From positions 1 through 64,000 of the forward strand of contig JAUWGP010000011.1 in the NCBI GenBank assembly GCA_030606335.1: 64,000 nucleotides of DNA, read 5' to 3'. The position numbers were made by a program, and so were the translations under genes. This DNA comes from Caldifarciminota bacterium (GTDB lineage Bacteria > Hydrothermota > UBA3073). Below the pieces are notes generated by a model. The model had not been told where the DNA came from. It searched no databases and worked only from the letters and a program-made list of their open reading frames with translations. Below are positions 6,167-16,032 of this stretch, piece after piece. Within the stretch, counting starts at the first letter, position 1, and each line of letters opens with the position of its first letter.

Positions 6167-7819
6167 TTATTTACCTTCTATTGACCTACGCCGCATTTTC
6201 TCATATTCTAAAAGTAACTCTTTCACGCTTTCATTATTCTTCTCCATCCTTCTTATTGTCTCTCTCATATTTCGAAGATTACTTTTCATGTCCCAGTTTT
6301 TTACTTTCCTTATAAGATAATTCACTTGCTCCAGATCCATACCTTCTTCCCTCACTGAAAGTAGAATATTTCCCACTATACTCCTTAAATCTGGTTCCAA
6401 CATCTCCATTATTCCTTCAGGGTCAACATGGTCTCTATCAATTATCTCTCTAATTACAGGAGTTTGTATTACTTTCTCTTCCTTCTTTATGTTATCCCAT
6501 ACTGATTCATACTTCAATGCAAAACCTAAAATCTCCGCCTCTGCCCTACACCTAATATTTATAGTACTTGAGGGGACTTTTCTATTTATCGTGCCAACAT
6601 CTGAGCCTGCAAGCAATGATTTACTTATATCAAGTCTCTTCGAGGCTTCAGATGTCCATACTTCCCTCTTTATAGGGTCTCTTATAAGGTTTAGTGTCCT
6701 TTTTACCTCACTTATTAAAACGATTTTATCCTCTGGATTGTCTACTTTTTTGGTGTTTATAATAAATTCAAGAAAATCTACAGTATTTCTCAGAAAACCC
6801 TCGTAATCAATACCCTTTTCTCTGACAAATGAATCCGGGTCATATCCTGATGCAATAACAGCTATTCTTACATCAAGGGTATGTCTTAACAATATATCTA
6901 TTGCCCTTCTTGACGACTTCAATCCTGCCTCATCTGAATCGTAAAACATAACCACCTTTTTTGCATATCTCGCCAGAAGGTTTGTCTGTCCGTCTGTTAG
7001 AGATGTACCCAATGAAGCAACCACATTTTTTACACCCGCTTGCCATACCGACAAAAGATCAATGTTGCCCTCAACTAAAATGGCTGTCTTTTCTTTTCTT
7101 ATATCCCCTTTTGTCTGATACAATCCATAAAGTGAATACGATTTCTTATACACCTCGGTATCTGGTGAGTTCATATATTTAGGCTGTCCTTCGTCTATAA
7201 TCCTGCTTCCGAAACCTATAACCCTGCCTCCTGTATTGAAAACTGGAAACATAATCCTCTTTTTGAATTTGTCGAGTCCATCCTTAACAAGTCCAGCCTT
7301 ATTTAGTAATTCCAGTTTTATATTCTTCTTTTCTGCTGCCTTGACAAGATATTTCTGCGATATCGGTGCATAGCCTAATTTGAAGGCAACTATTGTATTA
7401 TCATCTATTTTCCTATTCTCAAGATATGCACGGCCTGGTCTACCTCGAGATGCCTCAAGTAAGGTTTTATGATATAATTGACTTGCATATTCCAGAACTT
7501 TAAGTATATCTACATTTTTCTCTTCTTCTCCCTCAATCTCTATTCCTGCTCTTTCCGCAAGAAATTTAATCGCTTCAGGGAAGGTCATTCCCCTGTAATC
7601 CATTAAAAAAGTAATAACATTCCCGCTTTTTCCACATCCAAAACAGTGATAGATTCCTTTTTCTGGTGAAACAAAGAAACTCGGGGTTTTTTCAGTATGA
7701 AATGGACATTTTGTTTTAAAGTTTTCCCCCGATTTCTTTATATCCAGAAAATCCCCTATAACATCCTCTATCGGGTTTTCATCCCTCACTCTATTTAATG
7801 TCTCTTCACTGAAACGCAT
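6167..7819 (-). CDS. dnaG: DNA primase
   Basis: 550 aa. The N-terminal CHC2 zinc ribbon has Cys38, His41, Cys59 and Cys62 (KCPFH...YHCFGC). Then come the DnaG catalytic core and a Toprim domain with VEGNIDLLSVWQAG and MFYDSDEAG, which supply the metal-binding acidic residues. The C-terminal region should contact the replicative helicase DnaB. It synthesises RNA primers at the replication fork. The gene sits between the four-helix-bundle gene and rpoD, as in the classical rpsU-dnaG-rpoD operon. No obvious Shine-Dalgarno sequence precedes the ATG. In its second Toprim motif EGNID replaces the commoner EGYFD, with the key glutamate kept. Confidence 0.95.
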   Translation of the reverse strand: MRFSEETLNRVRDENPIEDVIGDFLDIKKSGENFKTKCPFHTEKTPSFFVSPEKGIYHCFGCGKSGNVITFLMDYRGMTFPEAIKFLAERAGIEIEGEEEKNVDILKVLEYASQLYHKTLLEASRGRPGRAYLENRKIDDNTIVAFKLGYAPISQKYLVKAAEKKNIKLELLNKAGLVKDGLDKFKKRIMFPVFNTGGRVIGFGSRIIDEGQPKYMNSPDTEVYKKSYSLYGLYQTKGDIRKEKTAILVEGNIDLLSVWQAGVKNVVASLGTSLTDGQTNLLARYAKKVVMFYDSDEAGLKSSRRAIDILLRHTLDVRIAVIASGYDPDSFVREKGIDYEGFLRNTVDFLEFIINTKKVDNPEDKIVLISEVKRTLNLIRDPIKREVWTSEASKRLDISKSLLAGSDVGTINRKVPSSTINIRCRAEAEILGFALKYESVWDNIKKEEKVIQTPVIREIIDRDHVDPEGIMEMLEPDLRSIVGNILLSVREEGMDLEQVNYLIRKVKNWDMKSNLRNMRETIRRMEKNNESVKELLLEYEKMRRRSIEGK

Positions 7820-7834
7820 AAAAGATTATAGATT

Positions 7835-8248
7835 TTAGTAATTAGAATCTAACCCTTTCTCTTTTACAAAATACGGTCTTTTGTGATGTCTTTCTACTGA
7901 CTCTATAAAACCGAAAAGCATTTTATTTAGCTCTGAATAGTCATTCATTAATGTAGTAAATACCTCATTGTCTGATAGTGAACCTGTTTCATGTAAAAAC
8001 TCCAGATGCTCTACGGTTTCCAGACTTGAGCCGTAACTTCGGTACAGATAATGAAGATACTCGTTTTTATACTTTCTGAAGGCGTATCCTTCGACAATAT
8101 TACTTGATACTGATTTCGAAGATTTTCTACATTGGCTACCTTCCTCAAATAATTCAAATTTTGGCAGCGATAGTGTCATCTTGTGGACCATTATTGCCAA
8201 GTTGTGCGACAACTCGTATATTTTCAGAGTCTTGTATCCTTTTTCCAT
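7835..8248 (-). CDS. four-helix-bundle protein (S23/TIGR02436 family)
   Basis: 137 aa from MEKGYKTLKIYELS, preceded by GAGGGGGATAT. The track start 10 codons upstream is less likely. The sequence has the family pattern: an aromatic L/IYELS start, then SSNIVEGYAFRKYKNEYLHY and a long helix with LETVEHLEFLHETG. Members fold as an antiparallel four-helix bundle. Many are encoded in 23S rRNA intervening sequences, others as free genes like this one, and their function is unknown. It lies 15 bp upstream of dnaG and 59 bp after mutS2. That gap holds short direct repeats (ATCTACAATCTGAA), so it may be a later insertion into the operon. Confidence 0.85.
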   Translation of the reverse strand: MEKGYKTLKIYELSHNLAIMVHKMTLSLPKFELFEEGSQCRKSSKSVSSNIVEGYAFRKYKNEYLHYLYRSYGSSLETVEHLEFLHETGSLSDNEVFTTLMNDYSELNKMLFGFIESVERHHKRPYFVKEKGLDSNY

Positions 8249-8307
8249 ATATCCCCCTCTCAAACCAGAAAACCACAATCTACAATCTGAAATCTACAAT
8301 CTGAAAT

Positions 8308-10551
8308 TTAACCTCTGATCTTCCCCACTGTAACACCATCCCCACCATCTTTTAAATCAGCAAGTTCAAACGAGCCTACCCTATTATCGTTTGAAAGAAA
8401 TTCCCAGATTACTTTTTTTAAAATTCCTCTTCCTACTCCATGTATTATTCTAAAGTTTCCATCTCCTAAAAGCCACACGTCATCAATATATTTTTCGAGT
8501 TTTTGAATTGCCTCATCAGCTCTGAGGTTGCGTAGATTTATCTCATATTTAAACTCTCTACTCCTTCTAAATCTTATCTGGTGGTGTGATTCAGTCTTCA
8601 GCTCATGGGGTTTATGTATTCGTTCAAGGGATTCGTAAGGCATTTCAAATCGCACATTATCTACAAGTACTGTAACCTTCTTTTGAGTAAGACCTACTAC
8701 CTTTCCCTCAGAGTCAATTGAAGCTATTTTCACTCTATCACCAATATTAAAATCTTGATATTTTCTGGTCTTCTCAATTTGCTTCCTTTTAGTCTCCGTC
8801 TCTTGTTTAAGCCTTTTCTCTATTTCACTTTTAGCCCTGACTATACTCTTCTTTGCTGCATTACTTTCTCGTATCTCCCTGACAAGATTTTCTATATCCT
8901 TTCTTGCTTTAATAAGTATCTTTTTCTTCTCTTTCTTGATTTTTTTTAACTCTTCGCCTGTTTTTTTCTTCAGGTATTCTGCTCCGCTTAAACTATTTCT
9001 AACTGCCTCATTCCCTTCACTTAGCCTCTTTTTTATATCAGAGATTCTTCCCTTTTCCCCCTCAAGCTCTCTTAATAGCGACTCAATCTTAATCATATTC
9101 TTGTCTGCAAGCTCTTCCGCTCTCTTAAGTATTCTACCATCTATCCCAACTGAACTTGCTGTCTCAAGCCACAGGGATTCACCTGGTAAACCTATTAAAA
9201 GGTTATAGATCGGAACCCCATCTTTAGTTTTCATTCTTGCATTCTGCATGCCCTTTCCCTCAGCAACGAAGAACTTAAGGGCAGTAGAGTGGGAACTTGC
9301 AATGGTTATAGCCTTTCTCCTTGTAAACTCTTCGAGAAAAGCCGAGGCAACGGCTCTGCCCCCATCTGGTTCTGTACCCCTATCTATCTCATCTGCGAGT
9401 AGAAGGCTCTTATTTGTGGCATAGTCAAACATCTTTTTCAACTCTTTTAAATGGAATGAAAATGATGAATCGCCTGACTCTATTGAAGACTCATCGCCTA
9501 TATCACAAAATATTCTATCAAAGACAGGAAAGATAGAATCCGGTGATGCTGGAACTGGAATGCCTGACATAGCCATTAATGATAGAATGCCAATTGACTT
9601 TAATGCCACGGTCTTTCCACCCATGTTTGGACCAGTAACAAGAAGTGTCGTAAAATTCTTACCAACTTCAACACCTAAAGGAACTACATTCCTCCTCAAT
9701 TCGAGAAGTGGATGTCTACCTTTAATTATCTCTAATACCTCTCCTCCAACCTGAGGTATCTGCCATCCCTTTTCCCTTGAAATTCTTGATATTGCAACAA
9801 TAAAATCGTATTTAGAAACTATATCAATATTTGTTTCTATCTCAGTCAGCTTATCTCTAAGGTTATTAGTTAGCTGTATTAATATTCTCTTCTTCTCCTC
9901 TTCAATTTTCCTCGTAGTTATCTCAATTTCATTATTGAGAGAAACGCAGTTAGCTGGTTCTACAAAAAGGGTCTTACCACCTCTTGATATATCATGAATT
10001 ATACCATCGATCTTCTGACCCGACCTCATAGGTCTGACATATCTCTCCCCCCTCAGTGTAACGCCTTTTCCTAACTTATCCCTTATATTCTGTTTGAGGT
10101 TTCTCAGTTTATCCTTCAGTGCTAATATCTCTTCTGTTTCAATCTCTCCATCTTTTCTTATTACCGACCTTATCCTCTGTCTTTCATCTGTAAGGGGAGA
10201 AACCGATGTGATAATGGACGAGAGATATAGACAATTTTTCCTGTCAGTAAAGTACCTTTTAAGCCGACTCAAAAATTCAAGAAAATCAGCAACCTCAAGC
10301 AGTTCCTTGGGGGAAATTAACTCACTGTACTCAATCGTGGAAATAATATCAGATAGATTGCTTTCATTGTAGAAAGGAGGGTTTTCCAATTCTACACCCT
10401 CTCCAATAAATGCATATTGTTTCTCTATTTCTGTCCTATCTTTTAACGGAAAGAGTTTCTCTATTAATTCCCTGCCTCTTTTAGTACCCGCCCTTTCTGC
10501 AATTAGCGATATGACCCTGTCAAACTCAAGTCTTTCTATAAAGGTCATCAT
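8308..10551 (-). CDS. mutS2: endonuclease MutS2
   Basis: 747 aa. A MutS core and lever region precede an ABC-type ATPase with Walker A (TGPNMGGKTVALKS), the signature-like region and Walker B (LLLADEIDRGTEPDGG). A long coiled coil follows, then a KOW-like segment and a C-terminal Smr nuclease domain with LRADEA and HGVGRG. MutS2 proteins suppress homologous recombination and, in some species, rescue collided ribosomes through the Smr domain. The mismatch-recognition domain of MutS is absent, as expected. It is read with rpsU upstream and dnaG downstream. The start could be either of two adjacent ATGs, and no ribosome binding site stands out. Confidence 0.93.
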   Translation of the reverse strand: MMTFIERLEFDRVISLIAERAGTKRGRELIEKLFPLKDRTEIEKQYAFIGEGVELENPPFYNESNLSDIISTIEYSELISPKELLEVADFLEFLSRLKRYFTDRKNCLYLSSIITSVSPLTDERQRIRSVIRKDGEIETEEILALKDKLRNLKQNIRDKLGKGVTLRGERYVRPMRSGQKIDGIIHDISRGGKTLFVEPANCVSLNNEIEITTRKIEEEKKRILIQLTNNLRDKLTEIETNIDIVSKYDFIVAISRISREKGWQIPQVGGEVLEIIKGRHPLLELRRNVVPLGVEVGKNFTTLLVTGPNMGGKTVALKSIGILSLMAMSGIPVPASPDSIFPVFDRIFCDIGDESSIESGDSSFSFHLKELKKMFDYATNKSLLLADEIDRGTEPDGGRAVASAFLEEFTRRKAITIASSHSTALKFFVAEGKGMQNARMKTKDGVPIYNLLIGLPGESLWLETASSVGIDGRILKRAEELADKNMIKIESLLRELEGEKGRISDIKKRLSEGNEAVRNSLSGAEYLKKKTGEELKKIKKEKKKILIKARKDIENLVREIRESNAAKKSIVRAKSEIEKRLKQETETKRKQIEKTRKYQDFNIGDRVKIASIDSEGKVVGLTQKKVTVLVDNVRFEMPYESLERIHKPHELKTESHHQIRFRRSREFKYEINLRNLRADEAIQKLEKYIDDVWLLGDGNFRIIHGVGRGILKKVIWEFLSNDNRVGSFELADLKDGGDGVTVGKIRG

Positions 10552-10674
10552 TTAATATACAGTTATGTTAAGGCTATAGTATAAAAAGATATCTTATTTA
10601 CAAGTACCTTTCAGGTTATGTAAAATTCGATACCCAATTACTCAAGTATCAGGTTCACTCTCTACGAACTCCAT

Positions 10675-10866
10675 TTACCTTCTGGATGTTCCTCTTCTTG
10701 TCGCCAATAGCCTTTTGGCATTCTTCTGCTTGCGTTTTTCAGATGGCTTTTCGTAATACTCTCGTTGCTTTAACATAGAGAGTATACGGTTTTTTTCACA
10801 CTCTCTTTTAAACCTGCGGAATGCAGATTCAAAGGACTCTCCATCTCTAACCTTGACAGAAAGCAT
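10675..10866 (-). CDS. rpsU: 30S ribosomal protein S21
   Basis: 63 aa from [20 protein letters not shown]. The very strong ribosome binding site GGGAGGAGGTGAATTGG-ATG fixes the start 19 codons inside the track ORF, whose first part runs into a CCCTGTTAAATA element. S21 sits on the small subunit near the mRNA exit and helps initiation. The basic tail ([19 protein letters not shown]) is typical. It is first gene of the rpsU-mutS2-S23-dnaG-rpoD cluster. Retention of S21 is of interest because many genes here lack a Shine-Dalgarno sequence. Confidence 0.93.
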   Translation of the reverse strand: MLSVKVRDGESFESAFRRFKRECEKNRILSMLKQREYYEKPSEKRKQKNAKRLLATRRGTSRR

Positions 10867-10922
10867 CCAATTCACCTCCTCCCAAAAAGTAAAGTATTGT
10901 CGAAAACTTAACCACAGATTCA

Positions 10923-10984
10923 CCCTGTTAAATATTTACAAAATTAATTACAACTAATCACTCCTGGTTCTTTATTTAACAGGG
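10923..10984. repeat. CCCTGTTAAATA inverted-end element, copy b
   Basis: 62 bp, nearly identical to the reverse complement of copy a, including flanks (AACCACAGATTCA before, GGGAACC after). It lies just upstream of rpsU. The rest of the 236-bp rpsU-dnaJ gap shows no gene. Confidence 0.75.
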
Positions 10985-11102
10985 GAACCATATAGAATAT
11001 TAAGTATTAAGTAATTAAAAAAGAGTCTTATGCCTTCCCTACCTAAATTATTATCCTTTGCCTACCAATCTATAAACAGCCTGAAGTTTCAACTCTATAA
11101 AC

Positions 11103-12221
11103 TTAAGTTTTTATTTTCGATAACTTATTTATAAGCTCCCTAACCTCCCTTGAAGGACGTTTGGGAACATCAACATAAACCTCAACCAACTGTGCACCAC
11201 TTCCATATCCCTGTAAATTTGGCATGCCCTTACCGCGTAATCTGAAAACCTGACCTGATTGAGTACCAGCTGGTATCTTCAACATCACGTCTCCAGATAG
11301 AGTTTTAACCTTAATCTTTCCGCCTAAAACTGCCAAAGGATAAACTATTGGAACCCGAATGTGTATATTGTTCCCATTACGTGTAAACACATGGTCTGGC
11401 TTCTCCTCGACAACCACTATTAGATCCCCTGGTGGTCCATTATGTTCTCCTACATTTCCCTGTCCTCTTAATGACAGGTAATTACTATTTTGTACTCCTG
11501 CTGGTATCTTTGCCTTTATTGTCGTAATCTTTCCTACCACTCCTGTGCTATTACAGGAAGTACAAACCTCTTCTGCTATCTCTCCTCTTCCTCTACAGTT
11601 CGGACACACAGAAACGCTTGAGAACTGTCCAAATACACTTTGTTGTGTTTGTCTCACTCTTCCCTGACCACCACATACAGGACAGGTCTTAAACCCCTTT
11701 CCCCCTTTTCCTCCACAATCCTTACAGGTCTCCTTTCGTTTTATACGAATTTTCTTCTCTGCACCAGTATATATCTCTTTTAATGTAAGTGGTATCCTAA
11801 CCTTAATATCCCTTCCACGTGTTGTATATCTCCCTCTTCTCTGGGTCGTTCCAGTTCCGAAAAGGTCTCCGAATATAGAGCCACCGAATAGATCACCAAG
11901 CCCACCACTGAATACTTCAGAGAATAAATCTCCCAGGTCAGTCTGATGTGCTCTCATGAAGTCTCCCATATCGAAACCACCAGGACCATATTGCTGTGAG
12001 ACTCCTGCATGTCCGTATCTATCATATGCAGCCCTCTTCTGGGTATCCATTAGTACATCATAAGCCTCGGAAATCTCTTTAAACTTTTCCTCTGCCTCTG
12101 CCTTATTATTTGGATTCATGTCAGGATGGTGTTTTCTTGCAAACTCTCTATATGCCGTCTTTATCTCATCCAGACTTGCATCCTTTGAAATCCCAAGTAT
12201 TTCATAATAATCCCTTGGCAT
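11103..12221 (-). CDS. dnaJ: chaperone protein DnaJ
   Basis: 372 aa, full type I architecture. J-domain residues 1-70 with the HPD motif (ARKHHPDMN), a Gly/Phe-rich linker, then the zinc-binding domain with four CxxCxGxG-type repeats: CKDCGGKG, CPVCGGQG, CPNCRGRG and CTSCNSTG. The last repeat has Ser-Thr-Gly in place of the usual Gly-x-Gly. The C-terminal substrate-binding domain (VPAGTQSG type) follows. It stimulates the DnaK ATPase and delivers unfolded clients. It lies 165 bp after dnaK in the order grpE-dnaK-dnaJ. No Shine-Dalgarno sequence is visible. Confidence 0.96.
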   Translation of the reverse strand: MPRDYYEILGISKDASLDEIKTAYREFARKHHPDMNPNNKAEAEEKFKEISEAYDVLMDTQKRAAYDRYGHAGVSQQYGPGGFDMGDFMRAHQTDLGDLFSEVFSGGLGDLFGGSIFGDLFGTGTTQRRGRYTTRGRDIKVRIPLTLKEIYTGAEKKIRIKRKETCKDCGGKGGKGFKTCPVCGGQGRVRQTQQSVFGQFSSVSVCPNCRGRGEIAEEVCTSCNSTGVVGKITTIKAKIPAGVQNSNYLSLRGQGNVGEHNGPPGDLIVVVEEKPDHVFTRNGNNIHIRVPIVYPLAVLGGKIKVKTLSGDVMLKIPAGTQSGQVFRLRGKGMPNLQGYGSGAQLVEVYVDVPKRPSREVRELINKLSKIKT

Positions 12222-12244
12222 AGCTTTACAATTTATTAATATAA

Positions 12245-12372
12245 ATTAGAATACCAGAATATCAGGATACCGGTTGGTAGAATACCAGAAGATCAGTTTC
12301 TGACACTCCCAATCTGCTTTACTGATAACCTGATACACTCCCTACTGATAATCAGATTTCCTGATATACTTA
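12245..12372. repeat. ATCAG-rich repeat tract between dnaK and dnaJ
   Basis: Repeated variants of ATACCAGAATATCAGG, GATCAG, CTGATAACCTGATA and ACTGATAATCAGATT in both orientations. Similar tracts lie at 45831 and 61534. Confidence 0.6.
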
Positions 12373-12386
12373 TAATTGTCTATTTA

Positions 12387-14366
12387 TCATTTACTTCCCT
12401 CTTCCTTCTTCTCCTCCTCGTCTATTACCTCATATTCTGCTTCCTGAGGACCCTCTTCTGGTTTTGCTTCCTCTTTTTCCTCCGTCTTTTTACCTGCCTC
12501 TCCTACCTTCTCATCAGTTTTTTTATACATCTCCTCTGCCAGTTTATACGATGCCTTTTGAACCTCATCTATTGCCTTCTTTATCGCCTCTATATTGCTA
12601 CCATCCTTTACCTTCTTCAGAGAAGAGAGTGCATTTTCTATGTTACCCCTTTCCTCCTGGGACACCTTATCACCAAATTCCTTTAAAGAATTTTCCACAG
12701 AAAATAGAACTGCATCTGCCTGGTTTCTCACCTCAATAAGTTCCTTCTTCTTCTTATCCTCCGCCTCATGCTCTTTCGCCTCCTTTTTCATCCTCTCTAT
12801 CTCTTCATCAGATAGACCTGAAGATGATGTTATACGGATGGATTGTTCTTTCCCTGTTGCCTTATCCTTAGCAGTAACATGCATTATTCCATCGGCATCC
12901 ATATTAAATGTAACCTCAATTTGAGGAACTCCCCTTGGTGCGGGTGGTATTCCCATAAGGTCAAATCTACCTAATGTGCGGTTATCCACTGCCATAGGTC
13001 GTTCACCCTGAAGGACATGTATGGTTACAGCAGTCTGACCATTCTCAGCAGTTGTAAATATCTGACTCTTACGTGTAGGAATTGTTGTATTTCTGGTAAT
13101 AAGAGAAGTCATAACACCACCGAGTGTCTCGATTCCAAGTGTAAGTGGTGTAACATCTAAAAGGAGGATGTCTTTTTTGGTATCCTCACCACCTGCGAGC
13201 CTATCTCCCTGGATGCTTGCGCCAATAGCAACTACCTCATCAGGATTTACTCCCTTGTGCGGCTCCTTGCCAAAGAAATTTTTGACAAATTCAAGAACCT
13301 TTGGCATCCTCGTCATACCACCCACAAGAACAATTTCGTCTATATCCTCAACGCCTTTTATTTCTGAGCCAGGTTTTGCTACTGCATCCTCCAGAGCTTT
13401 CTGGGTGGGTGCCTTCATGCGAGCTATAAGGTCTGAAATCAACGATTCAAGTTTTGCTCTGGTTAACTTCATCTCGAGATGTTTTGGACCCGATGAGTCT
13501 GCAGTAATAAATGGAAGATTAATATCGGTCTCGAGGACTGTAGAAAGTTCACACTTGGCCTTTTCTGCAGCATCCCTGATTCTCTGAAGTGCCGCCTTGT
13601 CCTTTCTTAAGTCTATCCCGTGTTCTTTTCTAAATTCATCTGCAACCCAATCTAATATTCGCTGGTCAAAGTTATCGCCACCAAGGTGTGTATCCCCACT
13701 CACTGCAAATACATCTATCACAAGTGGTGTTTTGCTTGTATCTATCTCCAGTATGGATATGTCGAATGTCCCACCACCCAGGTCGAACACTACAATCCTT
13801 TGCTTCTTCGACGAGCCAAGACCATATGCAAGCGAAGCAGCAGTAGGTTCATTAATTATTCTTGCCACCTCGAGTCCAGCTATCTTACAGGCATCCTTAG
13901 TCGCCTGTCTTTGAGAATCGTTGAAATATGCAGGAACTGTTACCACAACCTTTTGTACTTTCTCACCAAGATGTGCCTCTGCCGCCTCTTTTAGGTATTT
14001 AATAACCATGGAGGATATCTCTGGTGGTGAAAACTGCTTTCCGGCAACAAGTACTCTTGCATCCTGATGAGGACCCTTTACAACCTTATAGGGCACAAGT
14101 TTCATCTCCTCGTTAACCTCATTAAACCTTCTACCCATGAATCTTTTTATAGAATATATTGTATTCTCTGGATTTGTTATCATCTGTCTCTTGGCAACAG
14201 GACCGACTAGCCATTCTTTTGTTTTCGCATTAAACGCAACTATAGATGGGGTTGTCCTACCTCCATCTGGATTGGGTATTACAACCTTTTCGTTACCATC
14301 GACTATTGCAACACATGAGTTCGTGGTTCCGAGATCTATTCCTATTATCCTCTCTTTTTTTGCCAT
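12387..14366 (-). CDS. dnaK: chaperone protein DnaK (Hsp70)
   Basis: 659 aa. The actin-like ATPase domain begins [12 protein letters not shown] and contains [14 protein letters not shown] and [10 protein letters not shown]. The substrate-binding domain follows, then the helical lid and an acidic C-terminal tail ending [10 protein letters not shown]. It is the central ATP-driven folding chaperone, working with the adjacent GrpE and DnaJ. The start has a perfect ribosome binding site (TCAGGAGGTGACATA-ATG). No CIRCE inverted repeat was seen in front of grpE or dnaK, and hrcA is not in the cluster, so regulation is not evident from the sequence. Confidence 0.97.
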   Translation of the reverse strand: MAKKERIIGIDLGTTNSCVAIVDGNEKVVIPNPDGGRTTPSIVAFNAKTKEWLVGPVAKRQMITNPENTIYSIKRFMGRRFNEVNEEMKLVPYKVVKGPHQDARVLVAGKQFSPPEISSMVIKYLKEAAEAHLGEKVQKVVVTVPAYFNDSQRQATKDACKIAGLEVARIINEPTAASLAYGLGSSKKQRIVVFDLGGGTFDISILEIDTSKTPLVIDVFAVSGDTHLGGDNFDQRILDWVADEFRKEHGIDLRKDKAALQRIRDAAEKAKCELSTVLETDINLPFITADSSGPKHLEMKLTRAKLESLISDLIARMKAPTQKALEDAVAKPGSEIKGVEDIDEIVLVGGMTRMPKVLEFVKNFFGKEPHKGVNPDEVVAIGASIQGDRLAGGEDTKKDILLLDVTPLTLGIETLGGVMTSLITRNTTIPTRKSQIFTTAENGQTAVTIHVLQGERPMAVDNRTLGRFDLMGIPPAPRGVPQIEVTFNMDADGIMHVTAKDKATGKEQSIRITSSSGLSDEEIERMKKEAKEHEAEDKKKKELIEVRNQADAVLFSVENSLKEFGDKVSQEERGNIENALSSLKKVKDGSNIEAIKKAIDEVQKASYKLAEEMYKKTDEKVGEAGKKTEEKEEAKPEEGPQEAEYEVIDEEEKKEEGSK

Positions 14367-14416
14367 TATGTCACCTCCTGAAAATAATTAAGTTACTGGT
14401 TAAAAAATTAATATTG

Positions 14417-14902
14417 CTACTCCACTTTTTTCTTTGCAACCACAACCTTTGCAGGACGTGCAAGCCTGCCTTTAAGATTATAACCCTTCTCCATTTCCTC
14501 TATAATAATGCCATCTTTATGCTCCTTTGACTTAAGTACTGAAACTGCCTCATGAAAATTCGGGTCAAACTCCTTTCCAACTGACTCAAATGATTCAACT
14601 CCCTCATTTTTCAATATCCCTAAAAGATGTTTATATATAAGTTCGACCCCTTTATAAAATGAATCATCTTTATGTTTAACCTTAAGAGCCCTCTCAAAAT
14701 TGTCTATAACTGGGATTAACCCCTTCAGGAGTCTCTCATTTGAATAATTTAAAAATTCCTCCATTTCCCTCTTTACTCGCTTTTTATAATTTTCATAATC
14801 AGAAAGAGTCATGAGATATTTATTCTTCAATTCTTTTATCTCTTTATCTTTCTTTTTTATCCCCTCCTCAATTTCCCTTTTTTTCTTCCTCCTCTTCTCC
14901 AT
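14417..14902 (-). CDS. grpE: nucleotide exchange factor GrpE
   Basis: 161 aa. A highly charged N-terminal coiled coil (residues 1-45) is followed by the GrpE core YENYKKRVKREMEEF, PVIDNFERAL and a C-terminal beta domain with FDPNFHEAVSV. GrpE releases ADP from DnaK. The ribosome binding site is CGGAGGAAGC-ATG. It lies 50 bp upstream of dnaK and 53 bp downstream of lepB, so the three are probably co-transcribed. The N-terminal disordered acidic tail seen in many GrpEs is short here. Confidence 0.94.
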   Translation of the reverse strand: MEKRRKKKREIEEGIKKKDKEIKELKNKYLMTLSDYENYKKRVKREMEEFLNYSNERLLKGLIPVIDNFERALKVKHKDDSFYKGVELIYKHLLGILKNEGVESFESVGKEFDPNFHEAVSVLKSKEHKDGIIIEEMEKGYNLKGRLARPAKVVVAKKKVE

Positions 14903-14955
14903 GCTTCCTCCGAATGAAAATAATTATTAAAGGTTAAAAATCAAATTGAATTTAA

Positions 14956-15645
14956 CTATATATCTGTCACTATAGTTCCGATTCTATCCCATCTTATTTT
15001 ACTAATCAGCTTGTAGATCGGTGTTTCTTTTCCCCAGGACCAGTAGATTATAAATGGCTTTCCTCGAAGGTTTTCAAAGTTTAAAGGTCCCCAGAATCTC
15101 GAATCAAAAGAGTTATCCCTGTTATCTCCCATCAGGAATACATGTCCCTCAGGTACAACTACCGGACCAAAATTATCCCTGACATAACCACCTGCTTTAT
15201 TGAATTTTCCCTCTAACCAATAACTCTGATAAATTTCTCTGTCCTGGATATCAAGAGATTTAAATACCCTATTATCTGTATGGTTAGCATACGGTTCATC
15301 GACAGGTCTACCATTCAAATAAAGCATCTTATTCCTTATCTCAACCGTATCTCCAGGGATTGCAATACATCTCTTCACAAAGTCCTTACGCTCGAGCGGA
15401 AACCTAAAAATGACGATTTCTCCCCTTTTGGGACTATTCCACTTGAATAACATTTTATTTACAAATGGTACCTGTAAACCATAATTAAACTTCGTGGCAA
15501 AGAGGAAATCACCAATAAGCAGGGTATTCTCCATTGAGCCTGTAGGGATTTTGTAGGCTGAAGCTACGTAAGCCCTTATTACAAGTACTGCAATAACTAT
15601 GGATAGAACATCATATATCCAGCCTCTCCTTTTCTTTATACCCAT
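14956..15645 (-). CDS. lepB: signal peptidase I
   Basis: 229 aa. One N-terminal transmembrane segment (residues 10-30) is followed by box B with the nucleophile Ser37 (PTGSMENT), box D with the general base Lys91 (FVKRCIAIPGD) and box E (GDNRDNSFDSR). It cleaves signal peptides of exported proteins at the outer face of the inner membrane. G-run ribosome binding site (AGGGGGTTTAAAA-ATG). A ~200-bp module upstream is shared with the ppiD-like gene at 56744, another envelope-export gene. Confidence 0.95.
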   Translation of the reverse strand: MGIKKRRGWIYDVLSIVIAVLVIRAYVASAYKIPTGSMENTLLIGDFLFATKFNYGLQVPFVNKMLFKWNSPKRGEIVIFRFPLERKDFVKRCIAIPGDTVEIRNKMLYLNGRPVDEPYANHTDNRVFKSLDIQDREIYQSYWLEGKFNKAGGYVRDNFGPVVVPEGHVFLMGDNRDNSFDSRFWGPLNFENLRGKPFIIYWSWGKETPIYKLISKIRWDRIGTIVTDI

Positions 15646-15672
15646 TTTTAAACCCCCTTATAACGAACTTAG

Positions 15673-15880
15673 TATTGTCAATAAACTTTTACCTATTTTC
15701 TTCTAATTCGTTAGCTAACGAACAACCTACAATTTTAAAAGCAGTTATCTACTTTTTGCTTGCCTCCCCCTGATTCTTGTGGAGGTCGGATTCCTGCCAG
15801 ACGCCTGCCTGCCGGTAGGCAGGGCAGACGGGTATCCGACCCGTTTCTTTTGCGGGTTCGATAAATCGAACCCCTACATT
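15673..15880. repeat. shared upstream module, lepB copy
   Basis: About 200 bp that recur in inverted orientation at 56533-56720 upstream of the ppiD-like gene. In gene-ward order both contain the TTCGATTTATCGAA palindrome, a GTCGGAT/ATCCGAC hairpin, GGGGGAAGCAAGC..., AACTGCTTTTAAAATTGTAGG, the 16-bp palindrome TTCGTTAGCTAACGAA (15707-15722), AGAAGAAAATAGG and TTGACAATAC. The 80-aa ORF in the track (15779-16021) is made of this repeat and is not a gene. Confidence 0.75.
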
Positions 15881-16032
15881 TATGGTTTACCTTTTGGATT
15901 CGATAAATCGAACCTCTACATTTTTGCTTTCATACTATTTTTGACACTAACTCGAACTTTTTCCTATGTAAAATCTAAGTATAAATATTTGTCTTATATA
16001 ATAGTTGCAATTCTTGCATAGATGTTACAAAA

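Noticed and set aside
14903-14955. CIRCE operator before grpE-dnaK
   Set aside because: No TTAGCACTC-N9-GAGTGCTAA inverted repeat is present there, nor upstream of dnaK.
15650-15690. TTGACA of the shared module as the lepB -35 box
   Set aside because: The nearest -10-like hexamer is only 13 nt away in both copies and leaves no room for a leader before the ribosome binding site.
15779-16021. 80-aa ORF
   Set aside because: Consists of palindromic repeats shared with 56533-56720; no protein features.
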